The notes under the pieces were generated by a model. That model had not been told where the DNA came from. It saw nothing but the letters and a program-made list of their open reading frames with translations, and made no database searches. A stretch of DNA of 7,363 nucleotides from the NCBI GenBank assembly GCA_002340305.1, contig DDLU01000219.1, positions 1 to 7,363 of the forward strand, read 5' to 3'. Origin of the DNA: Desulfovibrio sp. UBA2564. GTDB taxonomy: Bacteria; Desulfobacterota; Desulfovibrionia; Desulfovibrionales; Desulfovibrionaceae. Position 1 is the stretch's first letter, and the number at the start of each line of letters is the position of its first letter. Shown one piece after another: positions 1 to 6,242 of the stretch. The translations under genes and the position numbers were made by a program.

Positions 1-650
1 AACTGGCTAAACCTGTTCAGGAATACCCGGTTATCTCGCTGCTGGGTGAAATTTATGTTCGTCACGATCCATTGGCTCGCCGCAGTCTGCCTGAAAGGCT
101 GACCGAACAAGGTTTCGTTGTACGCGTTGCCCCGGTGCTGGAATGGATGAAGTACACCGACTGGCTAAACCGCAAAAACATTGAAGGTAAGGCCGGACTT
201 AAGACTTTAATCACACAGGGCGTTAAATCATACTTCGAACGCCGTATCCGCCATATCCTCGCGGATAGCGGAATGCTTTTCTACCCCGGCCCAGATGTGC
301 GCGAAGTGGTCAGTCACGGTAAAGAGTATATTTCTGAACAGCTTACCGGGGAAGCAATCCTGACAGTCGGCGCATCATTACATGAGATAATGTCCCCATC
401 CTGCGGGGTTATCTCCATCGGTCCATTCGGCTGCATGCCTTCACGGGTTGCCGAGGCAGTGCTCAGTGAAAAGTTCCGGGCCGAAGCTGCTGGCAAGAAG
501 GCAACCACGATTCTTGATGAGGATTCCCGCTTACCGTTCCTCGCCATTGAGACCGACGGTAATCCTTTCCCGCAGCTCATTGAAGCTCGGCTGGAAGCAT
601 TCTGCCTGCAAGCCAAACGTTTGCATGAAAGGATGAAAACCAAACATTAA
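1..650 (+). CDS. C-terminal end of a large acyl-CoA dehydratase activase-related protein (partial)
   Basis: The reading frame is open from the first full codon at position 3 to TAA at 648-650, so this is the 3' end of a gene that starts outside the window; a TTG at 72 lies inside the frame and is not its start. The segment has GEIYVRHDPLARR near its beginning, SCGVISIGPFGCMPSRVAEA in the middle, and FLAIETDGNPFPQLIEARLE near the end. These are hallmarks of the C-terminal region of the very large (about 1400-residue) proteins that fuse BcrA/BadF-type ATPase activase domains to a DUF2229 and dehydratase-like part. Relatives of the activase use ATP to drive electron transfer into 2-hydroxyacyl-CoA dehydratases through a [4Fe-4S] cluster; the role of the giant fused forms is not settled. 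Cytoplasmic. The family assignment is from motif memory, and the substrate cannot be read from the sequence. Confidence 0.82.
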   Translation, partial: LAKPVQEYPVISLLGEIYVRHDPLARRSLPERLTEQGFVVRVAPVLEWMKYTDWLNRKNIEGKAGLKTLITQGVKSYFERRIRHILADSGMLFYPGPDVREVVSHGKEYISEQLTGEAILTVGASLHEIMSPSCGVISIGPFGCMPSRVAEAVLSEKFRAEAAGKKATTILDEDSRLPFLAIETDGNPFPQLIEARLEAFCLQAKRLHERMKTKH

Positions 651-671
651 AAGCCATTATCCGGCACTTTG

Positions 672-699
672 TTGTTCTTGATATAGCTCATACTATTAT
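672..699 (+). promoter_or_regulatory. possible sigma70-type promoter for the lipoprotein operon
   Basis: TTGTTC (672-677) and TATTAT (694-699) are separated by 16 bp, 55 bp ahead of the start of the protease lipoprotein gene. The -10 matches 5 of 6 consensus bases, but the -35 matches only 3. The gap between the upstream stop at 650 and the start at 754 has no clear terminator hairpin, so read-through from upstream is also possible. Confidence 0.3.
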
Positions 700-753
700 G
701 ATACTTCCTCTCAGGACATTTTTTAGCGGAAACGCTTCCTGGGGGAGATTATT

Positions 754-2991
754 TTGCGTAGAAGATTCGTATGGTCGGTTCTGTTAATACTGCTCGTTAC
801 AGTATGTGGGTGCAGGGCTGGCCGTTCCTTAAAGACAAATATCAAAGAAACTGTAATTTCCTCCAAGCCCGAGGATAAATTTTCCAAGGCTCTGGACCGA
901 AACAAGTTTTCTGAAGCGGAACAAATATGGCTCGATAATCAGGCTTACTTTCTTGAAAAGCCTAAGGCCATGGATGAAATAACCATAGCAGCTTCTCATG
1001 TGAAAAAACGCTATCGTAGCAAAATTTCTGCCGCAACTACAAACGTTCTATCCATCCACTGGCCTGAAAAATCCGCCAAATGGACTTTGATTCGTCTTAA
1101 GCTCGATAATGCACGCGATTTGATTGATGAGATAGAATCCATCATCATTCTCAATGACCTCGGGCAGACACCTCCCGCACTCGCCAAGCTTAAAAAGAAA
1201 TTTAAAACAAAAGAATCAATGATCCGTGCCGATGCCTTGGCACAGTTCAAAAAGTACCCTATCCAGACCGGACCGAATTTCTTTTCCATTTACCCGGTTA
1301 AATTGGATGAAGCGAAATTTCTCAAATCCCAAGCCGCCTTGCTGGAACGTACCGTAGCTTCTGCCAGTGGAAAAAATATTCCGCACATGATCAAAGAATA
1401 CGGGGATGTCATTCCAGCCAAAACCATGCGCAATCTGGAAGGCAGCTATTTCCGTGAACTGCTGAAAAAAGAATCAAAGGGCAAATCACCATCTTTTCGC
1501 ACGGTGATAAAAACCATGAAGGAAGCGCAACGCCTCGGCTTTCCGGTCACTGAAGTTCCTGACTGCAAAATCGCTTTCATGCGCGTGACAAGCAAAAGTC
1601 TGCTGGATGAACACGGCATTGAATTTGGACTTGGCTTTGATGTGGACCTGCCCATGGCAACCGAAAGTTTAGACCGCACTCCCATGTTCAATTCCAAGAC
1701 TGCCAAGGACGCGGATGTAATCATCCTGATCAACGAAGTTGTCTCCAAAATCGACCGCAAAACTTTCCGGCCCAAGTCATACCATAGTAAATCCGTCACC
1801 GGATATTACGAAGGGTACAACCACGCCTATGATCAGGCTCAACTGCGGTTGGAACAACTAAGGCTGAAACGGCAGGAGCTTAACGAGCGCAACAACACCC
1901 ATATTCTGGGCTGGTTCGGAGCTAGTGATATTACATCTGCCGCGCACATGGCCGCACTGGAAGAGCAGAAATACAACGAGGCAGTTGCCAACGCAACCAA
2001 TATCCCCAAGATGGTCGATAAGCCTATTTATGCGGACTACAGCTTTCGTATTGTACCGATGCGCACAACCAAGATTGCTTCCGTGCAATACGTAATCATT
2101 GATCGCAAATCCCGTACATACTTCACTGATTTTTTTGATATTACTCAAGAAAAAAACTTCAGAATTGCTTACGGAATTAACCCTACTGATCCCGACAAAT
2201 ATAAATATAAAAGACGCTACAGCACAGACAAGGAAGTAAGGGGTTGGGAAAAGCAGACTGTAGCCATCCGTCTTTCGGACATGCTTAACTATTATCTGGA
2301 CCATGAAGAAAAAGATAAGAAGTACCGCAACATGTCCAAAATTAGGAAAACAATTCTTAACAATCGCAACAAGGCTCTGGCTGAATTTTATAGCAATAAA
2401 TACAAATCAGATACCGGAAATGACCCAAGGTTTGACTCAACAGTTAAGGTACTTAGTCCTGATGAAAGCTCCCACGGCAGTGGTTTCTTTGTAACTGACA
2501 ATATCATCCTGACAAATCATCATGTTGTTGAAGGTCATGATTTTGTTGAAATCAGAATGCACAATAAGATGGAAGCCTTCGGTAAAGTCATGGCCTTTGA
2601 CTTGTACCGAGATCTTGCTTTGGTCAAAGTCAATGCCCATGGCAAGCCTGTGCGCTTTTACGCAAAGAGCAGTCTTCCCGCTGGAGTTACCCTTGAAGCC
2701 ATTGGGCATCCAAAAGAATTTCCATTCACAATTACACGCGGGGTTTTCAGTGCTTATCGAGTTCGGTCTAGTCACCACGTTTATTCCCGTGATATCGACA
2801 TAAAATATATTCAGACAGATGCAGCAATCAACCCCGGGAACTCAGGCGGCCCTCTTTTTTATAAGGACAAAGTTGTAGGGGTTAACTCGTGTGGAAGGGC
2901 TGGAGCTGATATCGAAAACTTGAACTTCGCTGTCCACTACGCTGAAGTTATGAAATTTTTAGACCAATACGGCATTAAATACCGCAAATAA
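754..2991 (+). CDS. lipoprotein with C-terminal HtrA-like (S1C) trypsin-type serine protease domain
   Basis: A 745-residue protein, probably an envelope protease. The TTG start is chosen because GGGGGAG (741-747) lies 6 bp before it and because it gives a lipoprotein signal peptide: three arginines after Met1, a hydrophobic core, then the lipobox VCGC with the lipidated cysteine at residue 20. Residues 21 to about 555 match no domain I recognise; they are lysine-rich and mostly helical, with a coiled-coil-like stretch around 358-382. From about 560 to the end is a complete trypsin-like fold: GSGFF at 575-579, TNHHVV with catalytic His590, DLALVKV with Asp620, IGHP at 650-653 and GNSGGP with Ser697. 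The triad is intact, so activity is expected. Unlike DegP/DegS, no PDZ domain follows; the chain ends about 48 residues after the catalytic serine. The TraT-like gene follows 11 bp downstream, so the two are almost certainly cotranscribed. The substrate is unknown. Confidence 0.88.
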   Translation: MRRRFVWSVLLILLVTVCGCRAGRSLKTNIKETVISSKPEDKFSKALDRNKFSEAEQIWLDNQAYFLEKPKAMDEITIAASHVKKRYRSKISAATTNVLSIHWPEKSAKWTLIRLKLDNARDLIDEIESIIILNDLGQTPPALAKLKKKFKTKESMIRADALAQFKKYPIQTGPNFFSIYPVKLDEAKFLKSQAALLERTVASASGKNIPHMIKEYGDVIPAKTMRNLEGSYFRELLKKESKGKSPSFRTVIKTMKEAQRLGFPVTEVPDCKIAFMRVTSKSLLDEHGIEFGLGFDVDLPMATESLDRTPMFNSKTAKDADVIILINEVVSKIDRKTFRPKSYHSKSVTGYYEGYNHAYDQAQLRLEQLRLKRQELNERNNTHILGWFGASDITSAAHMAALEEQKYNEAVANATNIPKMVDKPIYADYSFRIVPMRTTKIASVQYVIIDRKSRTYFTDFFDITQEKNFRIAYGINPTDPDKYKYKRRYSTDKEVRGWEKQTVAIRLSDMLNYYLDHEEKDKKYRNMSKIRKTILNNRNKALAEFYSNKYKSDTGNDPRFDSTVKVLSPDESSHGSGFFVTDNIILTNHHVVEGHDFVEIRMHNKMEAFGKVMAFDLYRDLALVKVNAHGKPVRFYAKSSLPAGVTLEAIGHPKEFPFTITRGVFSAYRVRSSHHVYSRDIDIKYIQTDAAINPGNSGGPLFYKDKVVGVNSCGRAGADIENLNFAVHYAEVMKFLDQYGIKYRK

Positions 2992-3002
2992 GGAGCCTTG
3001 AA

Positions 3003-3743
3003 TTGAAGAAACGCATTTTACTCATCACCGCAGTAATAATACTCATGGCTCTGGTACTTATGACCGGGTGCCGCAGCAAGCAACGTATGGGCATGGTCCG
3101 CGAGCAGAGTACAGGACTGCTTTACGGCTCCGTGACCAGCAACAACTTTGTGGTTGATCCGTCACAGTTCGATCCCCCTAAACTTAAATTAACCATCCGC
3201 AACACTTCTGGAGATCCGGCTGTGAATCTCAAAGCTCTGCGTAGAGCACTCGAAACAGCTTACAAAAACAAAGGATATAAAATCGCAAAAACCGGTAAAT
3301 ATTCCGCACATCTGGATATTAACCTGCGTTACTCCGGGCAGATATCCGAAGACAGGGTCAATGAAATCAGTCTTTGGGGCGGAACAGGCGGAGCTTACAT
3401 GGGTGCAAGCATAGGCCAGACACTTGATGCTCTGGTACTGGGTTCAGCATCCGGTGCTGCAATCGGTGCTATTGTCGGACAATACGCCACACGGGACACT
3501 TACATCATGGTTGCCGATGTTGTCCTCGGAATCGTGGATAAATACGCTAAGAAGCGTAAATCAATCGTTCAGTTCGACGACACCCAGATCAAATGGGAAG
3601 ATGAAGACGATGGTTTCTCTGCCTATCGGACCCGTGAAAGCATTCAGGCAGCGGTATATGCCGGAGGAGACAACACCCCGCAAAGCCAGATCGTGCGTGG
3701 AGTGACGCTAAGGTTTAAACGAATTTTGCAGGATATCATTTAG
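3003..3743 (+). CDS. TraT-family outer-membrane lipoprotein
   Basis: A 246-residue lipoprotein. The TTG start follows AGGAG (2991-2995) by 7 bp; that ribosome site overlaps the stop codon of the protease gene, pointing to coupled translation. The signal peptide ends at LMTGC, with the lipidated cysteine at residue 23. The body resembles plasmid TraT: an LTIRNTS strand near 63-69, helix and GYKIAKTGKYSAHLDINLRY-type segment around 91-110, a glycine-rich hydrophobic stretch at 126-161 (GGAYMGASIG and GSASGAAIGAIVG), then TYIMVADVVLGI and a C-terminal SQIVRGVTLRFK that matches the end of TraT. In F-like plasmids TraT is a surface lipoprotein giving surface exclusion and complement resistance; here there are no transfer genes nearby, so that role should not be assumed. 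The pairing with a lipidated protease suggests a cell-envelope function. Confidence 0.85.
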   Translation: MKKRILLITAVIILMALVLMTGCRSKQRMGMVREQSTGLLYGSVTSNNFVVDPSQFDPPKLKLTIRNTSGDPAVNLKALRRALETAYKNKGYKIAKTGKYSAHLDINLRYSGQISEDRVNEISLWGGTGGAYMGASIGQTLDALVLGSASGAAIGAIVGQYATRDTYIMVADVVLGIVDKYAKKRKSIVQFDDTQIKWEDEDDGFSAYRTRESIQAAVYAGGDNTPQSQIVRGVTLRFKRILQDII

Positions 3744-3753
3744 ACGCAACAAA

Positions 3754-3778
3754 GCCCGGACAGCATTACTGTCCGGGC
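3754..3778. terminator. bidirectional intrinsic terminator between convergent genes
   Basis: A perfect 10-bp stem, GCCCGGACAG (3754-3763) with CTGTCCGGGC (3769-3778), closes a 5-nt loop. It sits 10 bp after the TraT-like stop and 7 bp after the stop of the leftward gene. The flanks are T-rich on the right (ATCTTCTTT) and give TTTGTT on the other strand, so it can serve both convergent transcripts. Confidence 0.85.
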
Positions 3779-3785
3779 ATCTTCT

Positions 3786-4367
3786 TTAAACATCATCAAA
3801 CTTTGTGCGCACTTTATTCAGACCTTCGCGATACCCTTCCGCATCTCCATAAGGGAAGAAGTAGCGGTAACGGCTATGTACCGACTTTACCGGACGTGCA
3901 TGGCGGATCGGGCACCAGTACTGCTCGGTGCGGGCTGCAACCTCGCGCACAAATCCGATCAGACCGTTAAAGTAACCGCAATAGTAGCAATTGACCTTCT
4001 CGATAAAGTTCAGATACTTAAGCGAGTGACGATCAATGATTACGTAATCACGCCTGCGCACACGGGGAATGCCGTAAACCGGAAAACACATCAGCTGGTA
4101 CAGCCAGACAGCCACATCAAGCATCAGGGCCGGGATGAGCGGCATAAAGATAAAAGGCAGTGTGAGCATAACCCAGACTCCGGAATCATAAACATAATCG
4201 CTCCAGCGTGCGGCAAACTCACGGTGCGCTTCGCGAACCTCCGCGCTGAAACGGACCTTTTTCTCCTGCACGGTATAGAGAAACTCACTTTTCATATCAC
4301 GCAGCTCAGTACGCAATTCTTTTTCCAGCGCGTCCATACGAACAAGTATTTCATCGATTCTGCTCAT
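3786..4367 (-). CDS. hypothetical membrane-hairpin protein with N-terminal coiled coil and CxxC
   Basis: A 193-residue protein of unknown function. The ATG at 4365-4367 is preceded by a strong purine-rich site (AGGAAGGTGG, read leftward). Residues 1-55 are highly charged and helical, likely a coiled coil. Residues 63-100 are strongly hydrophobic with central prolines and one Asp (PFIFMPLIPALMLD), fitting a re-entrant or two-pass membrane hairpin. After a basic PRVRRR patch comes a soluble C-terminal part with NCYYCGY (Cys127, Cys130) and YWCPIRHARP (Cys152, His156), followed by aromatic and basic residues. The three Cys and one His could bind a metal or form a disulfide, but no family is recognised. 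It converges on the TraT-like gene and shares its terminator. The protein reads like a conserved chromosomal gene rather than phage DNA. Confidence 0.75.
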   Translation of the reverse strand: MSRIDEILVRMDALEKELRTELRDMKSEFLYTVQEKKVRFSAEVREAHREFAARWSDYVYDSGVWVMLTLPFIFMPLIPALMLDVAVWLYQLMCFPVYGIPRVRRRDYVIIDRHSLKYLNFIEKVNCYYCGYFNGLIGFVREVAARTEQYWCPIRHARPVKSVHSRYRYFFPYGDAEGYREGLNKVRTKFDDV

Positions 4368-4470
4368 ATTCCACCTTCCTTCCTCTACTTGCTAGAAGAC
4401 AGTAGTATATAGGTAAGTGTAAACCAGATTTAATCCGGGATTATCCGAGTCTAACCGGGAAGAAGTGGGA

Positions 4471-4505
4471 CGGGAGCCCTTTTTATTAAGGGGTTCCCGT
4501 TTTTT
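4471..4505 (+). terminator. rightward intrinsic terminator
   Basis: CGGGAGCCCTTT (4471-4482) pairs with AAGGGGTTCCCG (4488-4499) in a 12-bp stem with two G-T wobbles, followed directly by TTTTTT (4500-4505). Only the + strand has a U-tract after the stem. No rightward gene lies between the TraT-like stop (3743, which has its own terminator) and this point, so what it ends is unclear: a small RNA starting upstream, or a block to read-through. Confidence 0.7.
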
Positions 4506-4518
4506 GTGGTCAATCATT

Positions 4519-4538
4519 AGACTCTCTTTTTTGAGTCT
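4519..4538. repeat. short inverted repeat (AGACTC / GAGTCT)
   Basis: AGACTC (4519-4524) and GAGTCT (4533-4538) form a perfect 6-bp stem with an 8-nt T-rich loop. It follows the terminator by 13 bp. It may be a terminus feature of the element, a protein site or chance. Confidence 0.35.
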
Positions 4539-4545
4539 TCAAAAG

Positions 4546-4740
4546 AGTGTCAACCACTCCCGAATTCAACTTATGCGGCTTCTCGCCCAGGGGAGCTGGG
4601 AAAACATCGCTTCAAGGTTTTAAAAATTTTTAAAGAGGTTTTAAAGCCTGTTTACAAGCGGTTTTTCTGGCTCTCCTATTTCCGCTTGCTTGATTTGATT
4701 TGCCCTGAATCGTCCTGTTTCCTATCTGATAAGTGTCAAC
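4546..4740. repeat. two direct copies of AGTGTCAAC
   Basis: AGTGTCAAC occurs at 4546-4554 and 4732-4740, both on the + strand, 186 bp apart. A looser relative, TGTGGTCAATCA, is at 4505-4516 just after the terminator. Transposable phages carry repeated transposase-binding sites at their left end, and these copies would be candidates if this element is of that kind; the shared core is short and could be chance. Confidence 0.3.
4615..4645. repeat. AGGTTTTAAA direct repeats 21 bp apart with embedded palindrome
   Basis: AGGTTTTAAA occurs at 4615-4624 and 4636-4645, a period of 21 bp or two helical turns. A 16-bp perfect palindrome TTTAAAAATTTTTAAA (4619-4634) overlaps the first copy and fills the gap. 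The phased A/T tracts suggest a bent or protein-bound site about 190 bp beyond the end of the repressor gene. Confidence 0.4.
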
Positions 4741-4833
4741 TAGGGCAGTATCATATAAGATAGAACGCAAGTTTGCAGTCTGTAAAATCGTTTTGCTCAA
4801 AAAACACGGCAAAATCAAAAATATATCTAAAAC

Positions 4834-5589
4834 TCATTCCTCATCCTCTTCTGGAGGGTCAACTTCATGAAATCCGTATAATATGGTTGGGGTGCTAACT
4901 GGTTCCTCAAAAAGCATATCTGCTGCAACAAGATGCAGAATAGCACTTCCATCCATTGGGTCAGCATCTAAGTTAGCATTTTCAAATGCGGATATAATTT
5001 TATCTATTTTCCCTTTTTCTGTATATGTTTCATATATAGATACATTATGTTTTGCAGCTACACAGAGTATAGAGACAAATTCAACTAGAAAAAAATCAAA
5101 GGATGAGCAAAGAAGTTTTTGATGATATAAATCGAACTCAGACTTTCCTCTTTTACAAATAGCAGAAACATAATACCCTTTATTTTTATCGTTTTCATAA
5201 TAAAGAAAACATATTCTAGAATACAAAGGGATATTTCTTTTTAGAACATCAGCGATTTCATAAGAGGCTTTTGCATAAAATACATCCATTTGCGATGATA
5301 TGCTTTCATATCTACCTACCTTAGGACGAACAACAGTTGTTCTGGAAGGGTACTCTTCGCTTCTAGTCGCATTTATTGGGTACTCCACACCATGCGAAAG
5401 ACCAAACAGAAACCAGTTCGGATTAACTTCCATTTCAGTGCAAAAATGGGCAACAAAGTCAGAATTTGGCAGAGAAATATCCGATTCGTAATTTCTTAAG
5501 GTACTAACAGGAACGTTTAGCCTCTCCGCGAAGTCTTTTCTTGACTCATTCCCTCTTATCATTTCAATGCGCTTGCCAATTGTATCCAT
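4834..5589 (-). CDS. XRE-family HTH repressor, phage CI-like
   Basis: A 251-residue predicted DNA-binding protein, probably the lysogeny repressor. The ATG (5587-5589) has GGAG 5 bp upstream. Residues about 4-62 form a classic helix-turn-helix: KDFAERLNVPVSTLRNYESD with the recognition helix near 28-36, then a VNPNWFLFG ending typical of phage repressors. The rest (about 90-251) is not the usual S24/LexA-like peptidase: I see no Ser-Lys autocleavage arrangement. Instead it has an aromatic, mixed helix-strand region (VFYAKASYEIADVLKRN, FFLVEFVSILCVAA) and a very acidic tail (PPEEDEE). It may serve oligomerisation or sense a partner. The gene is clearly more AT-rich than the host genes to its left, a sign of foreign origin. 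It is transcribed away from the early operon, and its start lies about 30 bp from the operator pair, so autoregulation is likely. Confidence 0.8.
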   Translation of the reverse strand: MDTIGKRIEMIRGNESRKDFAERLNVPVSTLRNYESDISLPNSDFVAHFCTEMEVNPNWFLFGLSHGVEYPINATRSEEYPSRTTVVRPKVGRYESISSQMDVFYAKASYEIADVLKRNIPLYSRICFLYYENDKNKGYYVSAICKRGKSEFDLYHQKLLCSSFDFFLVEFVSILCVAAKHNVSIYETYTEKGKIDKIISAFENANLDADPMDGSAILHLVAADMLFEEPVSTPTILYGFHEVDPPEEDEE

Positions 5590-5619
5590 CTATTCTCCAT
5601 TGTGCAGCATGAAGTCTAA

Positions 5620-5648
5620 ATTAAATCCAAATTTGGCTTGACTGTGAC
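5620..5648 (-). promoter_or_regulatory. putative repressor promoter
   Basis: Read leftward, GTCACA (complement of 5643-5648; 4 of 6 consensus bases) and TTTAAT (complement of 5620-5625) are spaced by 17 bp. Transcription would start near 5612, about 22 nt before the repressor ATG. The left operator core lies in its spacer, next to the -10. Confidence 0.45.
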
Positions 5649-5663
5649 CAGATTTGGATTTAA
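5621..5663. promoter_or_regulatory. paired repressor operators in a 16-bp-arm inverted repeat
   Basis: The arms 5621-5636 and 5648-5663 are inverted copies with 15 of 16 bases matching, around an 11-bp spacer. Each arm carries its own palindrome: CCAAATTTGG (5627-5636, perfect) and CCAGATTTGG (5648-5657, one change). Their centres are exactly 21 bp apart, so two dimers would sit on the same face of the helix. Each core lies in the spacer of one of two divergent promoters. This is what a CI/Cro-type switch needs; which protein binds is inference. Confidence 0.7.
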
Positions 5664-5666
5664 CAA
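5638..5666 (+). promoter_or_regulatory. putative early (rightward) promoter
   Basis: TTGACT (5638-5643) is a good -35; the -10 is poor, either TAACAA at 5661-5666 (17-bp spacing) or TTTAAC at 5659-5664 (15-bp). The right operator core (5648-5657) occupies the spacer. A weak -10 may mean that an activator helps, or that the real start is elsewhere. Confidence 0.4.
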
Positions 5667-5726
5667 AAACTAAAGACTGGAATTAAGGTTCAAAATTAGC
5701 GTTTACAAACCTTATCTACCTCTTTT

Positions 5727-5753
5727 CGCCCAGTCAACTCCCTGGATTGGGCG
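5727..5753 (+). other. leader hairpin 1
   Basis: CGCCCAGTC (5727-5735) pairs with GATTGGGCG (5745-5753) in a 9-bp stem with one G-T wobble and a 9-nt loop, about 55 nt into the predicted early transcript. The following TGTTCTTC is only weakly T-rich, so it is at best a leaky terminator. Confidence 0.45.
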
Positions 5754-5777
5754 TGTTCTTCACTAAATTACTGGTTT

Positions 5778-5799
5778 CACGGCAGAACTTCGTGTCGTG
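5778..5799 (+). other. leader hairpin 2
   Basis: CACGGCA (5778-5784) pairs with TGTCGTG (5793-5799), seven pairs with one G-T wobble and an 8-nt loop. It is the second of three consecutive hairpins in the untranslated leader ahead of the early operon. Confidence 0.4.
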
Positions 5800-5845
5800 G
5801 TGGAAGAAAGGCGGACCCAAAACTTATTACTTCAAATCTTGATTA

Positions 5846-5918
5846 CGGTGGGGCTTGGCAACAACCGTATTAATTTATCCGCTGCATTGAAGACGCTAAG
5901 CCCCCCACCGTTTTTATT
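5846..5918 (+). terminator. intrinsic-terminator-like leader structure with 35-nt loop
   Basis: CGGTGGGGCTTGGC (5846-5859) pairs with GCTAAGCCCCCCACCG (5895-5910): 14 pairs, one G-T wobble and a 2-nt C bulge, followed at once by TTTTTATT (5911-5918). The stem and U-tract fit an intrinsic terminator, but the 35-nt loop is far larger than normal. It ends 54 bp before the first early gene, so it may act as an attenuator or form the 3' end of a leader RNA. TACGG (5844-5848) can alternatively pair with CCGTA in the loop (5865-5869), which would break the base of the stem. Confidence 0.55.
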
Positions 5919-5972
5919 CAATAAGGTTTCAACGATTAAAAACTATTGAATGGATGACAAGAGGCGAACTTC

Positions 5973-6242
5973 ATGGATCAAGTCATTTGCAAAGATAGCT
6001 TACTTGAAACCTTACGAGAAAAGCTTCCTCCCGTTTTCTCACGAAGATGTGTCGAGCGGATCACCGGGGGATTACTGACAGCATGCAATTTGACCAAGCT
6101 GGATAGTAATGGACTTGCCCCTAACTCGTTCAAAATGGGTAGAAAGGTCGGCTACGAAAAAGAGTCTTTTCTAAAATGGCTTGAACCGAGAATCAAACAG
6201 GTTCGTGAAAAGGAAATATGGGCGGGCAGCCATGCAGACTAA
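5973..6242 (+). CDS. small DNA-binding protein, AlpA/excisionase-like winged HTH
   Basis: An 89-residue protein, first gene of the rightward operon. The ATG follows GAGG (5961-5964) by 8 bp. Residues about 28-73 read as a MerR/AlpA-type helix-turn-helix: RITGGLLTACNLTKLDSNG, then a wing with FKMGRKVGYEKESFLKWLEPRI, where GRKVGY and a closing acidic-aromatic helix are typical of phage excisionase and AlpA-like regulators. The N-terminal 25 residues are a charged helix and the C-terminus is short and charged. Its position facing the repressor suits a Cro/Cox/Ner-like early regulator or a directionality factor; the sequence alone does not decide. Its last 11 bases overlap the following small ORF. 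The start just after a terminator-like leader implies control by read-through. Confidence 0.65.
   Translation: MDQVICKDSLLETLREKLPPVFSRRCVERITGGLLTACNLTKLDSNGLAPNSFKMGRKVGYEKESFLKWLEPRIKQVREKEIWAGSHAD

Larger units (their letters stand above)
4368..4833. other. gene-poor junction between host genes and the phage-like region
   Basis: No convincing gene is present in these 466 bases. They contain a rightward terminator (4471-4505), a short hairpin (4519-4538), two AGTGTCAAC copies and paired AGGTTTTAAA repeats around an A/T palindrome. A weak hairpin CCCAG/CTGGG (4586-4600) is also present. The left end of the mobile element most likely lies here, probably after the terminator, but no target duplication or right end is available to fix the boundary. 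Confidence 0.45.

Noticed and set aside
3876..4412. Long rightward frame opposite the membrane-hairpin gene
   Set aside because: It is antisense to a gene with a strong ribosome site, membrane segment and shared terminator, and has no start signal itself.
4384..4424. Promoter for the leftward membrane-hairpin gene or for a + strand small RNA
   Set aside because: TTTACA and TATACT (- strand) are only 8 bp apart, and TTGCTA and TATATA (+ strand) only 11 bp apart; neither spacing works.
4573..4623. 16-codon rightward frame in the junction region
   Set aside because: Very short, no ribosome site, and ends in the A/T palindrome; nothing separates it from chance.
4546..4740. TTGACA hexamers in the complement of AGTGTCAAC as -35 boxes
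   Set aside because: No acceptable -10 occurs at 16-18 bp from either copy on the - strand.
4630..4818. Leftward 62-codon frame after the repressor
   Set aside because: It needs a TTG start with no ribosome site, its residue make-up is not protein-like, and it overlaps the repeats of the junction.
5753..5842. Rightward 29-codon frame (GTG start) in the leader
   Set aside because: The end reads plausibly as protein, but there is no good start signal and two hairpins fall on it; too little support to list as a gene.
5797..5949. Rightward 50-codon GTG-started frame in the early leader
   Set aside because: No ribosome site before either GTG, and it runs through the terminator-like stem and the U-tract; structure explains the sequence better.
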